Shown: positions 22,865 through 31,474 of the stretch, in pieces
Numbering within the stretch: the stretch's first letter is position 1
Layout: each line of letters starts with the position of its first letter
Source of the DNA: Actinospica acidithermotolerans
GTDB lineage: Bacteria; Actinomycetota; Actinomycetes; Streptomycetales; Catenulisporaceae
Length of the DNA stretch: 41,970 bases
Assembly: GCF_018139625.1 (NCBI RefSeq)
Contig: NZ_JAGSOH010000067.1
Coordinates: 1-41,970, forward strand
Direction: 5' to 3'
The notes under the pieces: model-generated
What the model was told of the DNA's origin: nothing
Database searches by the model: none
What the model saw: the letters and a program-made list of their open reading frames with translations, nothing else
Program-made: the position numbers and the translations under genes

Positions 22865-25800
22865 GTGCGGAACAGAGCGGGTGGCACATTGAGATTCGTC
22901 CATCGGGACGTCGCCGGCAGCGAACGCGAATGGGAGGCGCGGCTCGGCCGCCCGGATGCGGTGGTCGCCGATCTGGCCGCCGCGCTCGGCGCCCCCGGCA
23001 GCGGGCTCGTCATCGACGGCAGATCCGCTCCTCCCGGGGCCCCGCTGTCCGGCTCGGGGCTCGTCATGGGCTCGGAGGTGAGCCTGCCCGCGCCCGACGG
23101 CCTCGGCTTCGGCGCGGGCCGGGTACCGGACGGCGACGCCACCGCCGCGATCGGTCCCGGGGTCGTGCTGCGCGTGGTGGGCGGCCTGGACGCCGGCCTG
23201 TCGGTGCGGCTGGAGCCGGGGCGGCTGCGGCTCGGGCGCGGCGAGGAGGCGGAGATCCGCATCAACTCCCGCGACGTCTCCCGGCTGCACTGCGAGATCG
23301 ACGTCGCCGAGGACGGCCGGGTCACGGTGACGGACCTCGGCTCGCGCAACGGCACGGACGTCAACGGCGTGCGGCTGACCGGGACCGCGCGGATCGGGCC
23401 GGACGACGTCGTGTGCGCGGCCGGGCGGGTGCCGTTCCGGGTGCTGCCGATCACCTCGGTCAGCCCCGTGGCGTACGTGAATCCGGCGCGGGAGGCCGGG
23501 CCGGGCGGCACCCTGCCGTTCAACCGGGCCCCGCGCGTGGCCACCCCGCCGGCCGAGCCCCCGATCCGGCTTCCCGAGCCGCCGGGGCGTTCCCAGGGCG
23601 CGCCGATGCGGGTGAGCACGATCCTGTTCCCGGTGCTGCTCGCCGGCGTCATGGTGCTGCTGCTCAAGAACGCCACGTACGCGCTGATCGCGCTGTTCAG
23701 CCCGCTGATCATGATCGGCACGCAGGTCGAGGACCGGATCCGCGGGCGCTCCGGCTCGCGCCGCGGCAAGCGCGCCTACGCCGCCGACATCGCGACGGCC
23801 TGCCGCCGGCTCGCCGAGCGCCGCGCCGAGCAGCAGGCCAGGCTGCACGCCGACTTCCCGGACGTCGCCGAGTTCCACGACCGCGCCACCGCGCCCGGCC
23901 TGCGGCTGTGGGAGCGGCGGCGCGGCGCGGCCGACTTCCTCCAGGTCTCCGCCGGATACGCCGACCGGCCCTGGGACCCGCCGGTGGAGCGGCCGCGCCG
24001 CAACGACCAGGAACTCGACTCCCGGCTGGCGGCCGCGATCCGGGAGGCCTCGAAGCTCACGCAGGTCCCGGTGCCGGTGAACCTGGACGCGGGCGGCGTG
24101 CTCGGCCTGGAGGGCGAGCGCGCGGGCGCCCTGGCCGCGGCCCGCGCACTGCTGTGCCAGGCCGTGGCCGGCAGCGGCCCGGCCGACGTCGCGGTCGCGG
24201 TCTTCGCGGACGAGGACCGGATCGCGGACTGGGAGTGGACCAAGTGGCTCCCGCACGGCACCGATCCGCGCGACGGGACCGGACGGCTGGTCGCCGTCGG
24301 CTCGGAACGCGCCGAGGCCCTGGCCCGCACGCTGCTCACCGACCTCGGCGCGACCGGCACGCCCTCCGCGCGCCCCGCGGACGAGGCCGCGGGCGGATCG
24401 CCCGTGCTGCTCGTCGTGGTCGACGGCGCGACGCTGCTCGAAGGACGCCCGTGCTACCTGCGCGACCTGCTCGGCGGCCGCGTCGGGTCCGTCTCCGGGA
24501 TCGTGCTGACGCGCCGTCTGCCCGCGCTGTGCACCGAGGTCCTGTCCGTATCGGGCGACGGCTCGGCCCGGCTGCGGCGGGTCGCCACCGGAGAGCAGGT
24601 CGACGACATCCTGCTCGCCGGGATGACCAAGCGCCGCGCCAACGGGCTCGCCCGCGCGCTGGCCCGGTTCGAGGACCCCGAGCTCAAGAGCGAGGGATCC
24701 GGCCTGCCGGACAGCGTCGGCCTGCTCCCGCTGCTCGACCTCCACGGCGAACTGGACTCGGCGGTCGGCGCGCGCTGGCGCGCGACGCTGGAGACGCTGC
24801 GGGTCCGCGCCGTGCTCGGCGTGACCGAACGCGAGCTGTTCGAGATCGACCTCGACGACGACGGCCCGCACGGCCTGATCGCCGGCACCACCGGCTCCGG
24901 CAAGAGCGAGCTGCTCAGAACCCTGATCATCAGTCTCGCCGTCGGGGCCGACCCCGAGCACCTCACCTTCGCGCTCGTCGACTACAAGGGCGGCGGCGCG
25001 CTGGACGAGTGCGCGCAGCTGCCGCACGTCGTCGGGCTCGTGACAGACCTCGACGAACAGCTCGGCGAACGCGCGCTGCGCTGCCTGGAGGCCGAACTGC
25101 GCTACCGGGAGCACGCGCTGCGCGGCGTCGGGCTCAGCCACGTTCGCGACTACCAGCGGCTGCGCGACCTGCAACGGCCCGACCTCGAGCCGATGCCGCG
25201 CCTGGTCGTGGTCATCGACGAGTTCGCCACACTGGTCAAGGCGCTGCCCGCGTTCGTCGACTCGCTGGTCAGCATCGCGCAGCGAGGCCGCAGCCTCGGC
25301 ATGCACCTGATCATGGCCACGCAGCGGCCCTCCGGCTCGGTGAGCGACGCGATCAAGAACAATGTGAAACTGCGCCTCGCCCTGCGGCTGGAGAGCGCGA
25401 CCGACTCGCAGGACGTCATCGACTCGCCCGCCGCCGCCGGAATCGGCAGCAGGCAGTGGGGACGCGGCTTCTACCGGCTCAGCGCCAACGAAGTGCTGCC
25501 GGTGCAGACGGCGCTGTCCACGGGCGTGACCGCGGCCGCCGCCGTGTTCGGCGGCGTCAGCCTCCGGCCGTTCCGGTTGACGTCCGGCGAGCAGCCCGCA
25601 TCCGTCTCGGCCGACACCGGCACGATGGCCGGCGACACGCCGACCGACCTGGCCCGGCTCGTCGAGGCCGCGCGGTGGGCGAGCGCCAAGGCCGGGATCG
25701 GGGCGCCGCGCAGACCGTGGCCGGACCCGCTGCCCGATTCCGTGCCGATCTTCGAGCTCGGGCTCGCCGTGCGCGGCATCCAGTCCGACGCCGCCGACCT

Positions 25801-27247
25801 GGCCGCGTACGCGCTGGCCGACGACCCGGACCGGCAGGCGCAGTACCCGGTCGGCTGGGATCCGGCGGCGGGCAACCTGCTGGTCTACGGCGTCGTCGGC
25901 TCGGGGACCACCAGCGCGCTGCTGTCCCTCGCGTTGACGGTCGCCGCGACGCAGCCGCCGGACCGGCAGCACGTCTACGCCCTCGACATGGGCTCCGGCG
26001 ACCTCGCGCCGCTGGCCGGGCTGCCGCACACCGGCGCGTACATCGGCCCCACCGAGCGGGCCCGGCAGATCCGGCTCATCAGGATGCTGCGAGCCGAGCT
26101 GAACGCCCGCAAGGAGGGCGGCGCCGGCGGCCCGCGCGGCGGCCACGCGGCCACCCCGGCGAACTGGCTGGTGCTGATCGACAACGTCGGCGCGCTGCGG
26201 GCGGAGCTCGAGAAGGACTACGGCGGCATCAGCGTCCTGGACGACCTGGAGCGGGTCTTCGCGGACGGACCGGCCGTCGGCCTGCACATCGCCGCCACGG
26301 CGGACCGGGCGGGCGCCGTGCCGAGCGCCTGGTCCGCGCTGTGCCGGCAGAAACTGCTGCTGCGCCTGGCCGACTCGGGCGACTACGCGCCGTTCGACGT
26401 GCCGCGCACCGCCGTCCCCGCGGGCCTTCCCGGGCGCGCCCTGGTCGCCGCCACCCGGCAGATCGTGCAGATCGGCCACCCCGGCGACGACCCGGCCTCG
26501 ACCGTGACCGCCGTCGCCCACCGCTGGGGCGACGCACGACGCACCGCGTACCCGGTCCGGCTGCTGCCCGAGCGGATCGACGTGCTTCAGCTGCAGGCCG
26601 CGGGCGCCCTGCCGCACACCGGGATCGAGCCGTGGTCGGTGCCGGTCGGATTCGCCGACAGCAACCTCGCCCCCGTCGCGCTGAAGCTGTACGAGCACGA
26701 ACACGCCCTCGTCGCCGGGCCGCCGCGCTCCGGCCGCAGCAGCGCGCTGGTCTCGATCGCCGCGACCGTGCTCGCCGGCCCCGAGCCGCCCGCCGTCGTC
26801 GCCTTCGCGCCGCGCCGCTCGCCGCTGCGCGATCTGCCCGAGCCGGTCGTGGTCTGCACGGACTACGCGATGCTGGACGCCGCCCTGGCCCCGCACGAGG
26901 GCCGGACTCTGCTCCTGGTTGACGACGCGGACACCGTCCCCGACGGCCTCGGCGTCATCGACCGCTTCATCGCCAAGGCCGGACCGGGCCGCCACGTCAT
27001 CGCGGCGGGCCGCAACGACGGAATCCGCCGCCAGTACGGCCTGTGGACCCAGAAGGTGCGCGAAGGGCGCTGCGGCGTGCTCCTCGTGCCCGACCACGAG
27101 CTCGACGGCGACCTGCTCGGCACCCCGCTGCCGCGCCAGCACCGGATGGCCCCGGTGCCCGGCCGCGGCTACCTGGTGACCGACGGCCGGATCGAGGGCG
27201 TGCAACTCGTGCTGGCCGCCTCCATGCAGGTGGAGGGCGTGGGTTGA
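22865..27247 (+). CDS. FHA/FtsK-SpoIIIE ATPase, EssC-like (type VII secretion)
   Basis: A 1,460-residue type VII secretion motor of EssC/FHA-FtsK form. Residues 1-95 look ubiquitin-like or like a decayed FHA domain; 100-185 is an FHA phosphothreonine domain (LRLGRGEE, SRLHC, LGSRNGTDVNG, with Arg125, Ser139, His142 and Asn162). Two membrane segments follow at about 248-268 and 271-287, then three FtsK-like ATPase modules. Module 1 has an intact Walker A, GTTGSGKSE (674-682), and Walker B VVVIDEFATL (about 781). Module 2 (GVVGSGTTSA, about 1009) and module 3 (GPPRSGRSSA, about 1285) lack the P-loop lysine and the Walker B glutamate. It should energise export of WXG100 proteins. GTG start with GGAGAAGAG upstream. 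EccB, EccD, EccE and mycosin genes are not in the window. Confidence 0.9.
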   Translation: MRNRAGGTLRFVHRDVAGSEREWEARLGRPDAVVADLAAALGAPGSGLVIDGRSAPPGAPLSGSGLVMGSEVSLPAPDGLGFGAGRVPDGDATAAIGPGVVLRVVGGLDAGLSVRLEPGRLRLGRGEEAEIRINSRDVSRLHCEIDVAEDGRVTVTDLGSRNGTDVNGVRLTGTARIGPDDVVCAAGRVPFRVLPITSVSPVAYVNPAREAGPGGTLPFNRAPRVATPPAEPPIRLPEPPGRSQGAPMRVSTILFPVLLAGVMVLLLKNATYALIALFSPLIMIGTQVEDRIRGRSGSRRGKRAYAADIATACRRLAERRAEQQARLHADFPDVAEFHDRATAPGLRLWERRRGAADFLQVSAGYADRPWDPPVERPRRNDQELDSRLAAAIREASKLTQVPVPVNLDAGGVLGLEGERAGALAAARALLCQAVAGSGPADVAVAVFADEDRIADWEWTKWLPHGTDPRDGTGRLVAVGSERAEALARTLLTDLGATGTPSARPADEAAGGSPVLLVVVDGATLLEGRPCYLRDLLGGRVGSVSGIVLTRRLPALCTEVLSVSGDGSARLRRVATGEQVDDILLAGMTKRRANGLARALARFEDPELKSEGSGLPDSVGLLPLLDLHGELDSAVGARWRATLETLRVRAVLGVTERELFEIDLDDDGPHGLIAGTTGSGKSELLRTLIISLAVGADPEHLTFALVDYKGGGALDECAQLPHVVGLVTDLDEQLGERALRCLEAELRYREHALRGVGLSHVRDYQRLRDLQRPDLEPMPRLVVVIDEFATLVKALPAFVDSLVSIAQRGRSLGMHLIMATQRPSGSVSDAIKNNVKLRLALRLESATDSQDVIDSPAAAGIGSRQWGRGFYRLSANEVLPVQTALSTGVTAAAAVFGGVSLRPFRLTSGEQPASVSADTGTMAGDTPTDLARLVEAARWASAKAGIGAPRRPWPDPLPDSVPIFELGLAVRGIQSDAADLAAYALADDPDRQAQYPVGWDPAAGNLLVYGVVGSGTTSALLSLALTVAATQPPDRQHVYALDMGSGDLAPLAGLPHTGAYIGPTERARQIRLIRMLRAELNARKEGGAGGPRGGHAATPANWLVLIDNVGALRAELEKDYGGISVLDDLERVFADGPAVGLHIAATADRAGAVPSAWSALCRQKLLLRLADSGDYAPFDVPRTAVPAGLPGRALVAATRQIVQIGHPGDDPASTVTAVAHRWGDARRTAYPVRLLPERIDVLQLQAAGALPHTGIEPWSVPVGFADSNLAPVALKLYEHEHALVAGPPRSGRSSALVSIAATVLAGPEPPAVVAFAPRRSPLRDLPEPVVVCTDYAMLDAALAPHEGRTLLLVDDADTVPDGLGVIDRFIAKAGPGRHVIAAGRNDGIRRQYGLWTQKVREGRCGVLLVPDHELDGDLLGTPLPRQHRMAPVPGRGYLVTDGRIEGVQLVLAASMQVEGVG

Positions 27248-27264
27248 CGTGATCTACAACGACC

Positions 27265-27294
27265 GCGGTAGTCCCGATTTCCATCTTTCGGTAG
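27265..27294 (+). promoter_or_regulatory. Paired CGGTAG elements before the WXG gene
   Basis: GCGGTAG (27265-27271) and TCGGTAG (27288-27294), 23 bp apart, in the gap between the ATPase and WXG genes; the same pair precedes the ATPase gene. A CCGTA-N13-TACGG inverted repeat follows at about 27315. A shared regulator is possible. Confidence 0.35.
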
Positions 27295-27393
27295 ACGACC
27301 ACTGAGTCGCCGCCCCCGTAACGTTCTTACCCGTACGGCCGGTCAAGACGAACACCAGCGTCCCGGCACCTCACACAGATTTGGAGCGACACC

Positions 27394-27732
27394 ATGTCCG
27401 ACGTTTCCGGGACCGTGAAGGTTACCGCCGAGGCCCACCTGCACATCAACCAGCTGCTCAGCCTGCTCAACGGCCCGCTCGGCGACGTCCTGTCGCAGAT
27501 CACCTCGCACGGCCTCGCGCTGACCGACCCGAACGTGTGGGCCGGCCCGGCCGCCACCAACTTCGCGTCCTCGGTGTGGCCGGAGGTCCAGTCGCAGCTG
27601 GGCACCGTCACCAGCGCGCTGAACGGCCTGCAGAGCCAGGTCTCCGGCATCCTGAACAACATCACCTCGGCCGGCGCCTCCCCGCTGAGCAGCCTGCCTG
27701 TCGTCAGCAGCCTGCCGCTCGGCAGCCTGTAG
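27394..27732 (+). CDS. WXG100-like small protein, likely secretion substrate
   Basis: A 112-residue helical protein with the size and layout of the WXG100/ESAT-6 family. The first helix (about 8-45) leads to the turn NVWAGPAATNFAS, containing W-x-G at Trp50, and a second helix (about 56-93, VWPEVQSQLGTVTSALNGLQ). The tail after about 95 is rich in Ser, Pro and Leu. It lies 146 bp behind the EssC-like ATPase gene, with GGAG before its ATG, and a strong terminator behind it. Proteins of this family form helical hairpin dimers and are exported by, and activate, the EssC/EccC ATPase. Export is inferred from family and position; a canonical YxxxD/E signal is not obvious. Confidence 0.82.
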   Translation: MSDVSGTVKVTAEAHLHINQLLSLLNGPLGDVLSQITSHGLALTDPNVWAGPAATNFASSVWPEVQSQLGTVTSALNGLQSQVSGILNNITSAGASPLSSLPVVSSLPLGSL

Positions 27733-27780
27733 GCAGCAGAGTTCCCCGATAGCTTGACCAGCTGGCACTGAACCGGCGAC

Positions 27781-27827
27781 GGCGGTGGCGCAGCGGCACG
27801 AATCTAGCGTGCCGCTGCGCCACCGCC
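27781..27827 (+). terminator. Strong terminator after WXG gene
   Basis: A perfect 19-bp inverted repeat, GGCGGTGGCGCAGCGGCAC (27781-27799) against its exact complement at 27809-27827, with a 9-nt loop. It separates the ATPase-WXG unit from the kinase gene. Confidence 0.9.
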
Positions 27828-27867
27828 TAGCCGAGGTTGCACGGATACGGACGGAAACGCAAGGGCA

Positions 27868-29808
27868 ATGACAGTCCGAAGTGACTCGCAGGGCGGCGAC
27901 GTGGAATCCACCTCGACGGCCGAGGCGGCCGAGTCCGTCTCCGGCTACCGGGATCTGGCCCGGATCGGGCACGGCGGCTTCAGCGTCGTGTACCGGGCGG
28001 TGCAGGAGTCCTTCGAGCGCGACGTGGCGCTGAAGGTGCTCACCGTCGGCACCGACGAGGACGCGCAGCGGCGCTTCCTGCGCGAGGTCCGGCTGGCCAG
28101 CAAGCTCAGCGGGCACCCGCACGTGGTGACCGTGCTGGACACCGGGACCACCGCCTCGGGCCGCCCCTACCTGGCGATGGACCTGTACGACGGCGGCTCG
28201 ATGAAGGAGCGGCTCAGACGGAGCGGCCCGCTGCCCGCCGCCGACGTCGCCCTGCTCGGCGCGAAGGTGGCCGACGCGCTCGCGGCGGCGCACTCGCTCG
28301 GCGTGCTGCACCGCGACGTCAAGCCCAACAACATCCTCGTCTCCCGCTTCGGCGAGCCCGCGCTCGCCGATTTCGGCGTTTCCTGCCTGCTGGACTCGAA
28401 CGCGTCGGCCTCCGTGCTCGACGTGTTCTCTCCGCAGCACGCGGCACCCGAGCTGATGGCCCGCGGCGTGCCGAGCGTCTCCTCGGACGTCTACGCCCTC
28501 GGCTCCACGCTCTACGAGCTGCTGACCGGCAAGCCGCCGTTCGGCGCGGACAGCCGGGACGTGCGCGCGATCATGTGGCGGGCGATGACCGAGCCCGCGC
28601 CGCGGCCGGACTGCCCGGAGCTGCCCGGGCTCGCCGACGCCATCGTGCGCGCGATGGCGAAGGAGCCGGCCGACCGCTTCCCGGACGCCGCCGACTTCGC
28701 GAAGACCCTCCGAGCCCTGATCCCGGACGGCGGCGGCTCCGCCACCCTGGCGATGACCGTCGTGGCGCCGGCCGCCGGTGCCAGTGCTGGCGCCGACGCC
28801 GCGTCGCCGACCTCGATCCTGTCCGCGGAGCCCGAGGCCGACACCGGCACCGGCCCGGGCGAGAGGTCGGCCACATACACCGGACGGCACACGGGTCCGC
28901 AGGCCGAGCCCGCTCCCGTGCTCGGCCTCGACCCGGACGACACGTTCAGCGGCCGGGTGCGCGGCGGCGTCGACGAGACGATGGTGCGTCCGGACCGCGT
29001 CGGCCCCGAGCCGGACCCGAAGGCCAGGAAGAAGCGCGGCGCAGCGGCGGGCGGGGCCGCCGGAGGCATCGGAGCCGGAACCCCCGCCGTCGAGGGCGAG
29101 GAGGGCCGGCATCGTGGGCGCACGCCGCTGATCGTGCTCGTCGCGCTCTGCCTGCTCGGCGGAGCCGTCTGGGTGGTGCTCGATTCGCAGAACTCTTCGA
29201 CCGGCGCCAAGGCGGAGGCCTCCGCGCACACGCCGATCCCGACGAAGGCCGCCGCCGGACGCGCCAGCGAATCGGCGTCCGCCAAGCCCAAGGCCAGCGC
29301 CAGCCACACCGCGACGCACAGCGCCGAGCCCACGGTCGCCAAGACCACGCACTCGGCCGCGGCCTCCGCGACGGCGACCGCCAGCGCGTCGTCCACGAGC
29401 TCGTCCGGCGGCCTGCTCGGGCTCGGCACCTACTACCAGTTCAAGAGCGCGCTGAGCGGCAACTGCCTGACCGCGTCCGGCTCATCCGCCGGGCAGCAGT
29501 CGTGCGGCGGCGGCGCCTCGCAGAGCTGGGAGTTCACCGAGCCGGTGACCGGCATCCTCAACTCGCTGGCCGGCGACTTCGAACTCGTCAACAAGGCGAC
29601 CGGCGAATGCCTCGACGCCTCCGGCGGCTCCGTCGGCACGGCTTCCTGCGACGGCGGGACCGAGCAGCTGTGGTCGACCGTGAGCGGCTCCTCGGGCGAG
29701 GAGATCCACAACGCCGGTGACAGCCTGTGCCTGACGTCCTCCGGTTCCGGAGTCGTCGCCGGTGCCTGCAGCACCAGCGAGTCCGCCGATCTGTGGGCGC
29801 AGAGCTGA
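27868..29808 (+). CDS. Receptor Ser/Thr kinase with extracellular ricin-like domain
   Basis: A 646-residue PknB-type kinase. The catalytic domain (about 26-285) has the glycine loop RIGHGGFSVVY, Lys56 (VALKVL), the catalytic loop HRDVKPNN with Asp150, ADFG with Asp168 and APELMARG in the activation segment. A long Pro/Ala/Gly linker follows, one membrane helix (about 419-438), an Ala/Ser/Thr/Lys-rich spacer, and from about 510 a cysteine-containing ricin-type beta-trefoil (KSALSGNCLTASG, VNKATGECLDASGG, HNAGDSLCLTSSG), where many such kinases carry PASTA repeats. The outer domain should bind a carbohydrate and signal inward. AAGGGC precedes the ATG. Its position beside an FHA-bearing secretion ATPase suggests that ATPase as a phosphorylation or binding partner (inference). 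Confidence 0.9.
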   Translation: MTVRSDSQGGDVESTSTAEAAESVSGYRDLARIGHGGFSVVYRAVQESFERDVALKVLTVGTDEDAQRRFLREVRLASKLSGHPHVVTVLDTGTTASGRPYLAMDLYDGGSMKERLRRSGPLPAADVALLGAKVADALAAAHSLGVLHRDVKPNNILVSRFGEPALADFGVSCLLDSNASASVLDVFSPQHAAPELMARGVPSVSSDVYALGSTLYELLTGKPPFGADSRDVRAIMWRAMTEPAPRPDCPELPGLADAIVRAMAKEPADRFPDAADFAKTLRALIPDGGGSATLAMTVVAPAAGASAGADAASPTSILSAEPEADTGTGPGERSATYTGRHTGPQAEPAPVLGLDPDDTFSGRVRGGVDETMVRPDRVGPEPDPKARKKRGAAAGGAAGGIGAGTPAVEGEEGRHRGRTPLIVLVALCLLGGAVWVVLDSQNSSTGAKAEASAHTPIPTKAAAGRASESASAKPKASASHTATHSAEPTVAKTTHSAAASATATASASSTSSSGGLLGLGTYYQFKSALSGNCLTASGSSAGQQSCGGGASQSWEFTEPVTGILNSLAGDFELVNKATGECLDASGGSVGTASCDGGTEQLWSTVSGSSGEEIHNAGDSLCLTSSGSGVVAGACSTSESADLWAQS

Positions 29809-29868
29809 ATTCCGTGAACATCGAAGACTCCCCGGGCGTGTCACCGACGCCTGCGTACGGCGCGCCGG

Positions 29869-29874
29869 TAGCGT
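29869..29874 (+). promoter_or_regulatory. -10 box candidate for the response regulator
   Basis: TAGCGT fits the actinobacterial TANNNT -10 pattern and lies 52 bp before the chosen start of the response regulator. No clear -35 box is seen at the usual spacing. Confidence 0.3.
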
Positions 29875-29926
29875 GCCGGAAGACCGGCTGCTCCTGATGC
29901 CGGGACGCGAGGGAGACGACGAGCCG

Positions 29927-30736
29927 ATGGTCCGGGTACTGATCGTCGATGATCAAGTTCTGATCCGCGCCGGCATAGCCGCGATACTGCGCGCCGCGCC
30001 GGGCTACGAGGTGGTCGGCGAGGCGTGCGACGGCGAGGAGGCCGTCAGGACCGCCGCGGCCACCGAGCCCGACGTGGTGCTGATGGACATCCGGATGCCG
30101 GAGGTGGACGGCATAGCCGCCACCCGCCGCATCCTCGCCTCCGGCGCGCCCAACCCGCCGCGCATCCTCATCCTGACCACGTTCGACCTGGATGAGTACG
30201 TCTACAAGGCGCTGCGGGCCGGAGCCAGCGGCTTCGTCCTCAAGGACACGCCGCCGGAGCGGCTGCTGGCCGCGCTCAAGGCCGTCGCGGACGGCGACAC
30301 GCTCTTCTCGCCCACGGTCACCGCGCGGCTCGTCCAGGCCTTCTGCGCCGTGGCCGACGGCACCGGGCCGGACGGCGCACCGCCGGTGCCCGGCGCCCCG
30401 GCCCGTCCGAGCCTCGGCTCCGCCGACCGCGCGGCTTTGGCCACGCTCACGGCCCGCGAGACCGACGTGCTGCGGCTGGTCGCCACCGGCCTGTCCAACA
30501 GCGAGATCGCCGAGCGCCTCGTGGTCAGCGAGGGCACGGTGAAGACGCACCTGAACCGCTCGATGGCGAAGCTGAACCTCTCCTCGCGCGCGCAGGTCGT
30601 CGTCCTCGCCTACGAATCAGGGCTCGTCGTCCCCGGCCAGTCGGGGCCGTCGCGTCCCGCCGCCCCGGCGCAGCCGCCCTCCGTCCCCGCGCAGCACTCC
30701 GGCCCCCGCATCCCGACCGCCGCGCTGCGTCGTTAG
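29927..30736 (+). CDS. NarL/LuxR-type response regulator
   Basis: A 269-residue response regulator. The receiver domain (1-120) has the acidic pair in VLIVDDQ, phospho-acceptor Asp54 in VVLMDIRMPEVDG, the Thr of ILILTTFDLDEY and the conserved Lys in GFVLKDTPPE. A variable linker precedes a LuxR-type helix-turn-helix (about 175-240) with LTARETDVLRLVATGLSNSE, IAERLVVSEGTVKTHL and a short Pro-rich tail. I start it at ATG 29927, preceded by GGGAG; an in-frame ATG at 29897 lacks a binding site. The gene lies 118 bp behind the receptor kinase. The histidine kinase at 21354-22634 is of the matching class and could be its partner, split off by the secretion genes. Confidence 0.9.
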   Translation: MVRVLIVDDQVLIRAGIAAILRAAPGYEVVGEACDGEEAVRTAAATEPDVVLMDIRMPEVDGIAATRRILASGAPNPPRILILTTFDLDEYVYKALRAGASGFVLKDTPPERLLAALKAVADGDTLFSPTVTARLVQAFCAVADGTGPDGAPPVPGAPARPSLGSADRAALATLTARETDVLRLVATGLSNSEIAERLVVSEGTVKTHLNRSMAKLNLSSRAQVVVLAYESGLVVPGQSGPSRPAAPAQPPSVPAQHSGPRIPTAALRR

Positions 30737-30758
30737 GCCGTGGTCCGAGAGAAACGGC

Positions 30759-31385
30759 TCAGTCCTCGACCAGCGCCGGGTGGCGCGGGTCGTCGCAGAG
30801 CACTGCGATATCCGCCAGGCTGACCGGATCCATCTCCTCCGCGTACCGCCGATACGCGGGCAGCGTCCACGCGAGCTCGTCCTCGGTGCGCCTGGCCAAG
30901 GCCGCCGGGGACATCGACAGGTGCACGATCAGGTCGAAGGCCAGTCCGGAGCCGATCAGGAACGAGCCTTCGAGCACGACGACGCCGCCCGCCTCCAGGT
31001 TCACGTGCTCGGCGCGGTACGCCCGGTCCGCCGCCGGATCCCACAGCCGCGGCAGCACCCGGCCGCTGCCGTCCGGCGCGATGGGGGAGAGGACCTCGCG
31101 CTCGATCGCCTTGAGATCCAGCCAGTCCGTGTAGAACAGGTCCGGGTCCTCGCGTCCGAATTCGAAGCGCAGCGAGGCCGGCCTCAGGAAGTCGCGCGCC
31201 GCCACGTGCACCGCAGGCCTGCCGCGCAGCCGGAGTTCCTCGACGAGCCGGGCCGCGAGGTCGTCCGGGCGCGTCGGCGGGGCGCCGTCGACCGCCACCG
31301 CGAGGCGGCGATCCGGCGGCAGGGCGAGCACCGCGTCGGCCGTCCGCGCGAGGAGAAGTTCCGGCGAGATCGGTGCGGCGCGCAT
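30759..31385 (-). CDS. Uridine kinase-like protein with degenerate P-loop
   Basis: A 208-residue protein resembling the uridine kinase-like NTPases of actinomycetes: RLAVAVDGAPPTRPDDLAAR at the N-terminal strand and loop, then RPAVHVAARDFLRPASLRFE, FYTDWLDLKAIEREVL, VLEGSFLIGSGLAFDLIVHL and the C-terminal AWTLPAYRRYAEEMDP. The Walker A loop expected after VAVDG (GxxxxGKT) is replaced by GAPPTRPDD, so the phosphate-binding lysine and threonine are missing; kinase activity is doubtful. The ATG at 31385 is chosen for the very good GGGAGGA seven bases upstream; a longer in-frame start at 31439 is less likely. It is divergent from the chitinase gene and convergent with the response regulator. Confidence 0.72.
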   Translation of the reverse strand: MRAAPISPELLLARTADAVLALPPDRRLAVAVDGAPPTRPDDLAARLVEELRLRGRPAVHVAARDFLRPASLRFEFGREDPDLFYTDWLDLKAIEREVLSPIAPDGSGRVLPRLWDPAADRAYRAEHVNLEAGGVVVLEGSFLIGSGLAFDLIVHLSMSPAALARRTEDELAWTLPAYRRYAEEMDPVSLADIAVLCDDPRHPALVED

Positions 31386-31429
31386 CCGCCGATCCTCCCA
31401 TAGGCTGGTCAAAACCGGCATCCGCCCTC

Positions 31430-31458
31430 TTGACAGCACCGGTCGACCGGAGTTGTCT
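31430..31458 (+). promoter_or_regulatory. Chitinase promoter
   Basis: A consensus -35 box TTGACA (31430-31435), 17 bp, and TTGTCT (31453-31458) as a weak -10 box, which overlaps the first DasR-like site. It lies about 120 bp before the chitinase start. Confidence 0.5.
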
Positions 31459-31464
31459 ATACCA
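31453..31464 (+). promoter_or_regulatory. DasR-like site 1
   Basis: TTGTCTATACCA matches the chitinase direct-repeat/dre core TGGTCTAGACCA of streptomycetes at 10 of 12 positions and overlaps the putative -10 box. Confidence 0.6.
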
Positions 31465-31474
31465 CTGCGACCTC

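Noticed and set aside
22670-27205. Open frame of 1,511 codons on the minus strand opposite the secretion ATPase
   Set aside because: No motifs, shadow-type composition, and the plus strand encodes unmistakable FHA and FtsK domains.
31386-31439. Longer start for the uridine-kinase-like gene
   Set aside because: The downstream ATG at 31385 has a near-perfect ribosome binding site and the extra residues look like antisense of the chitinase control region.
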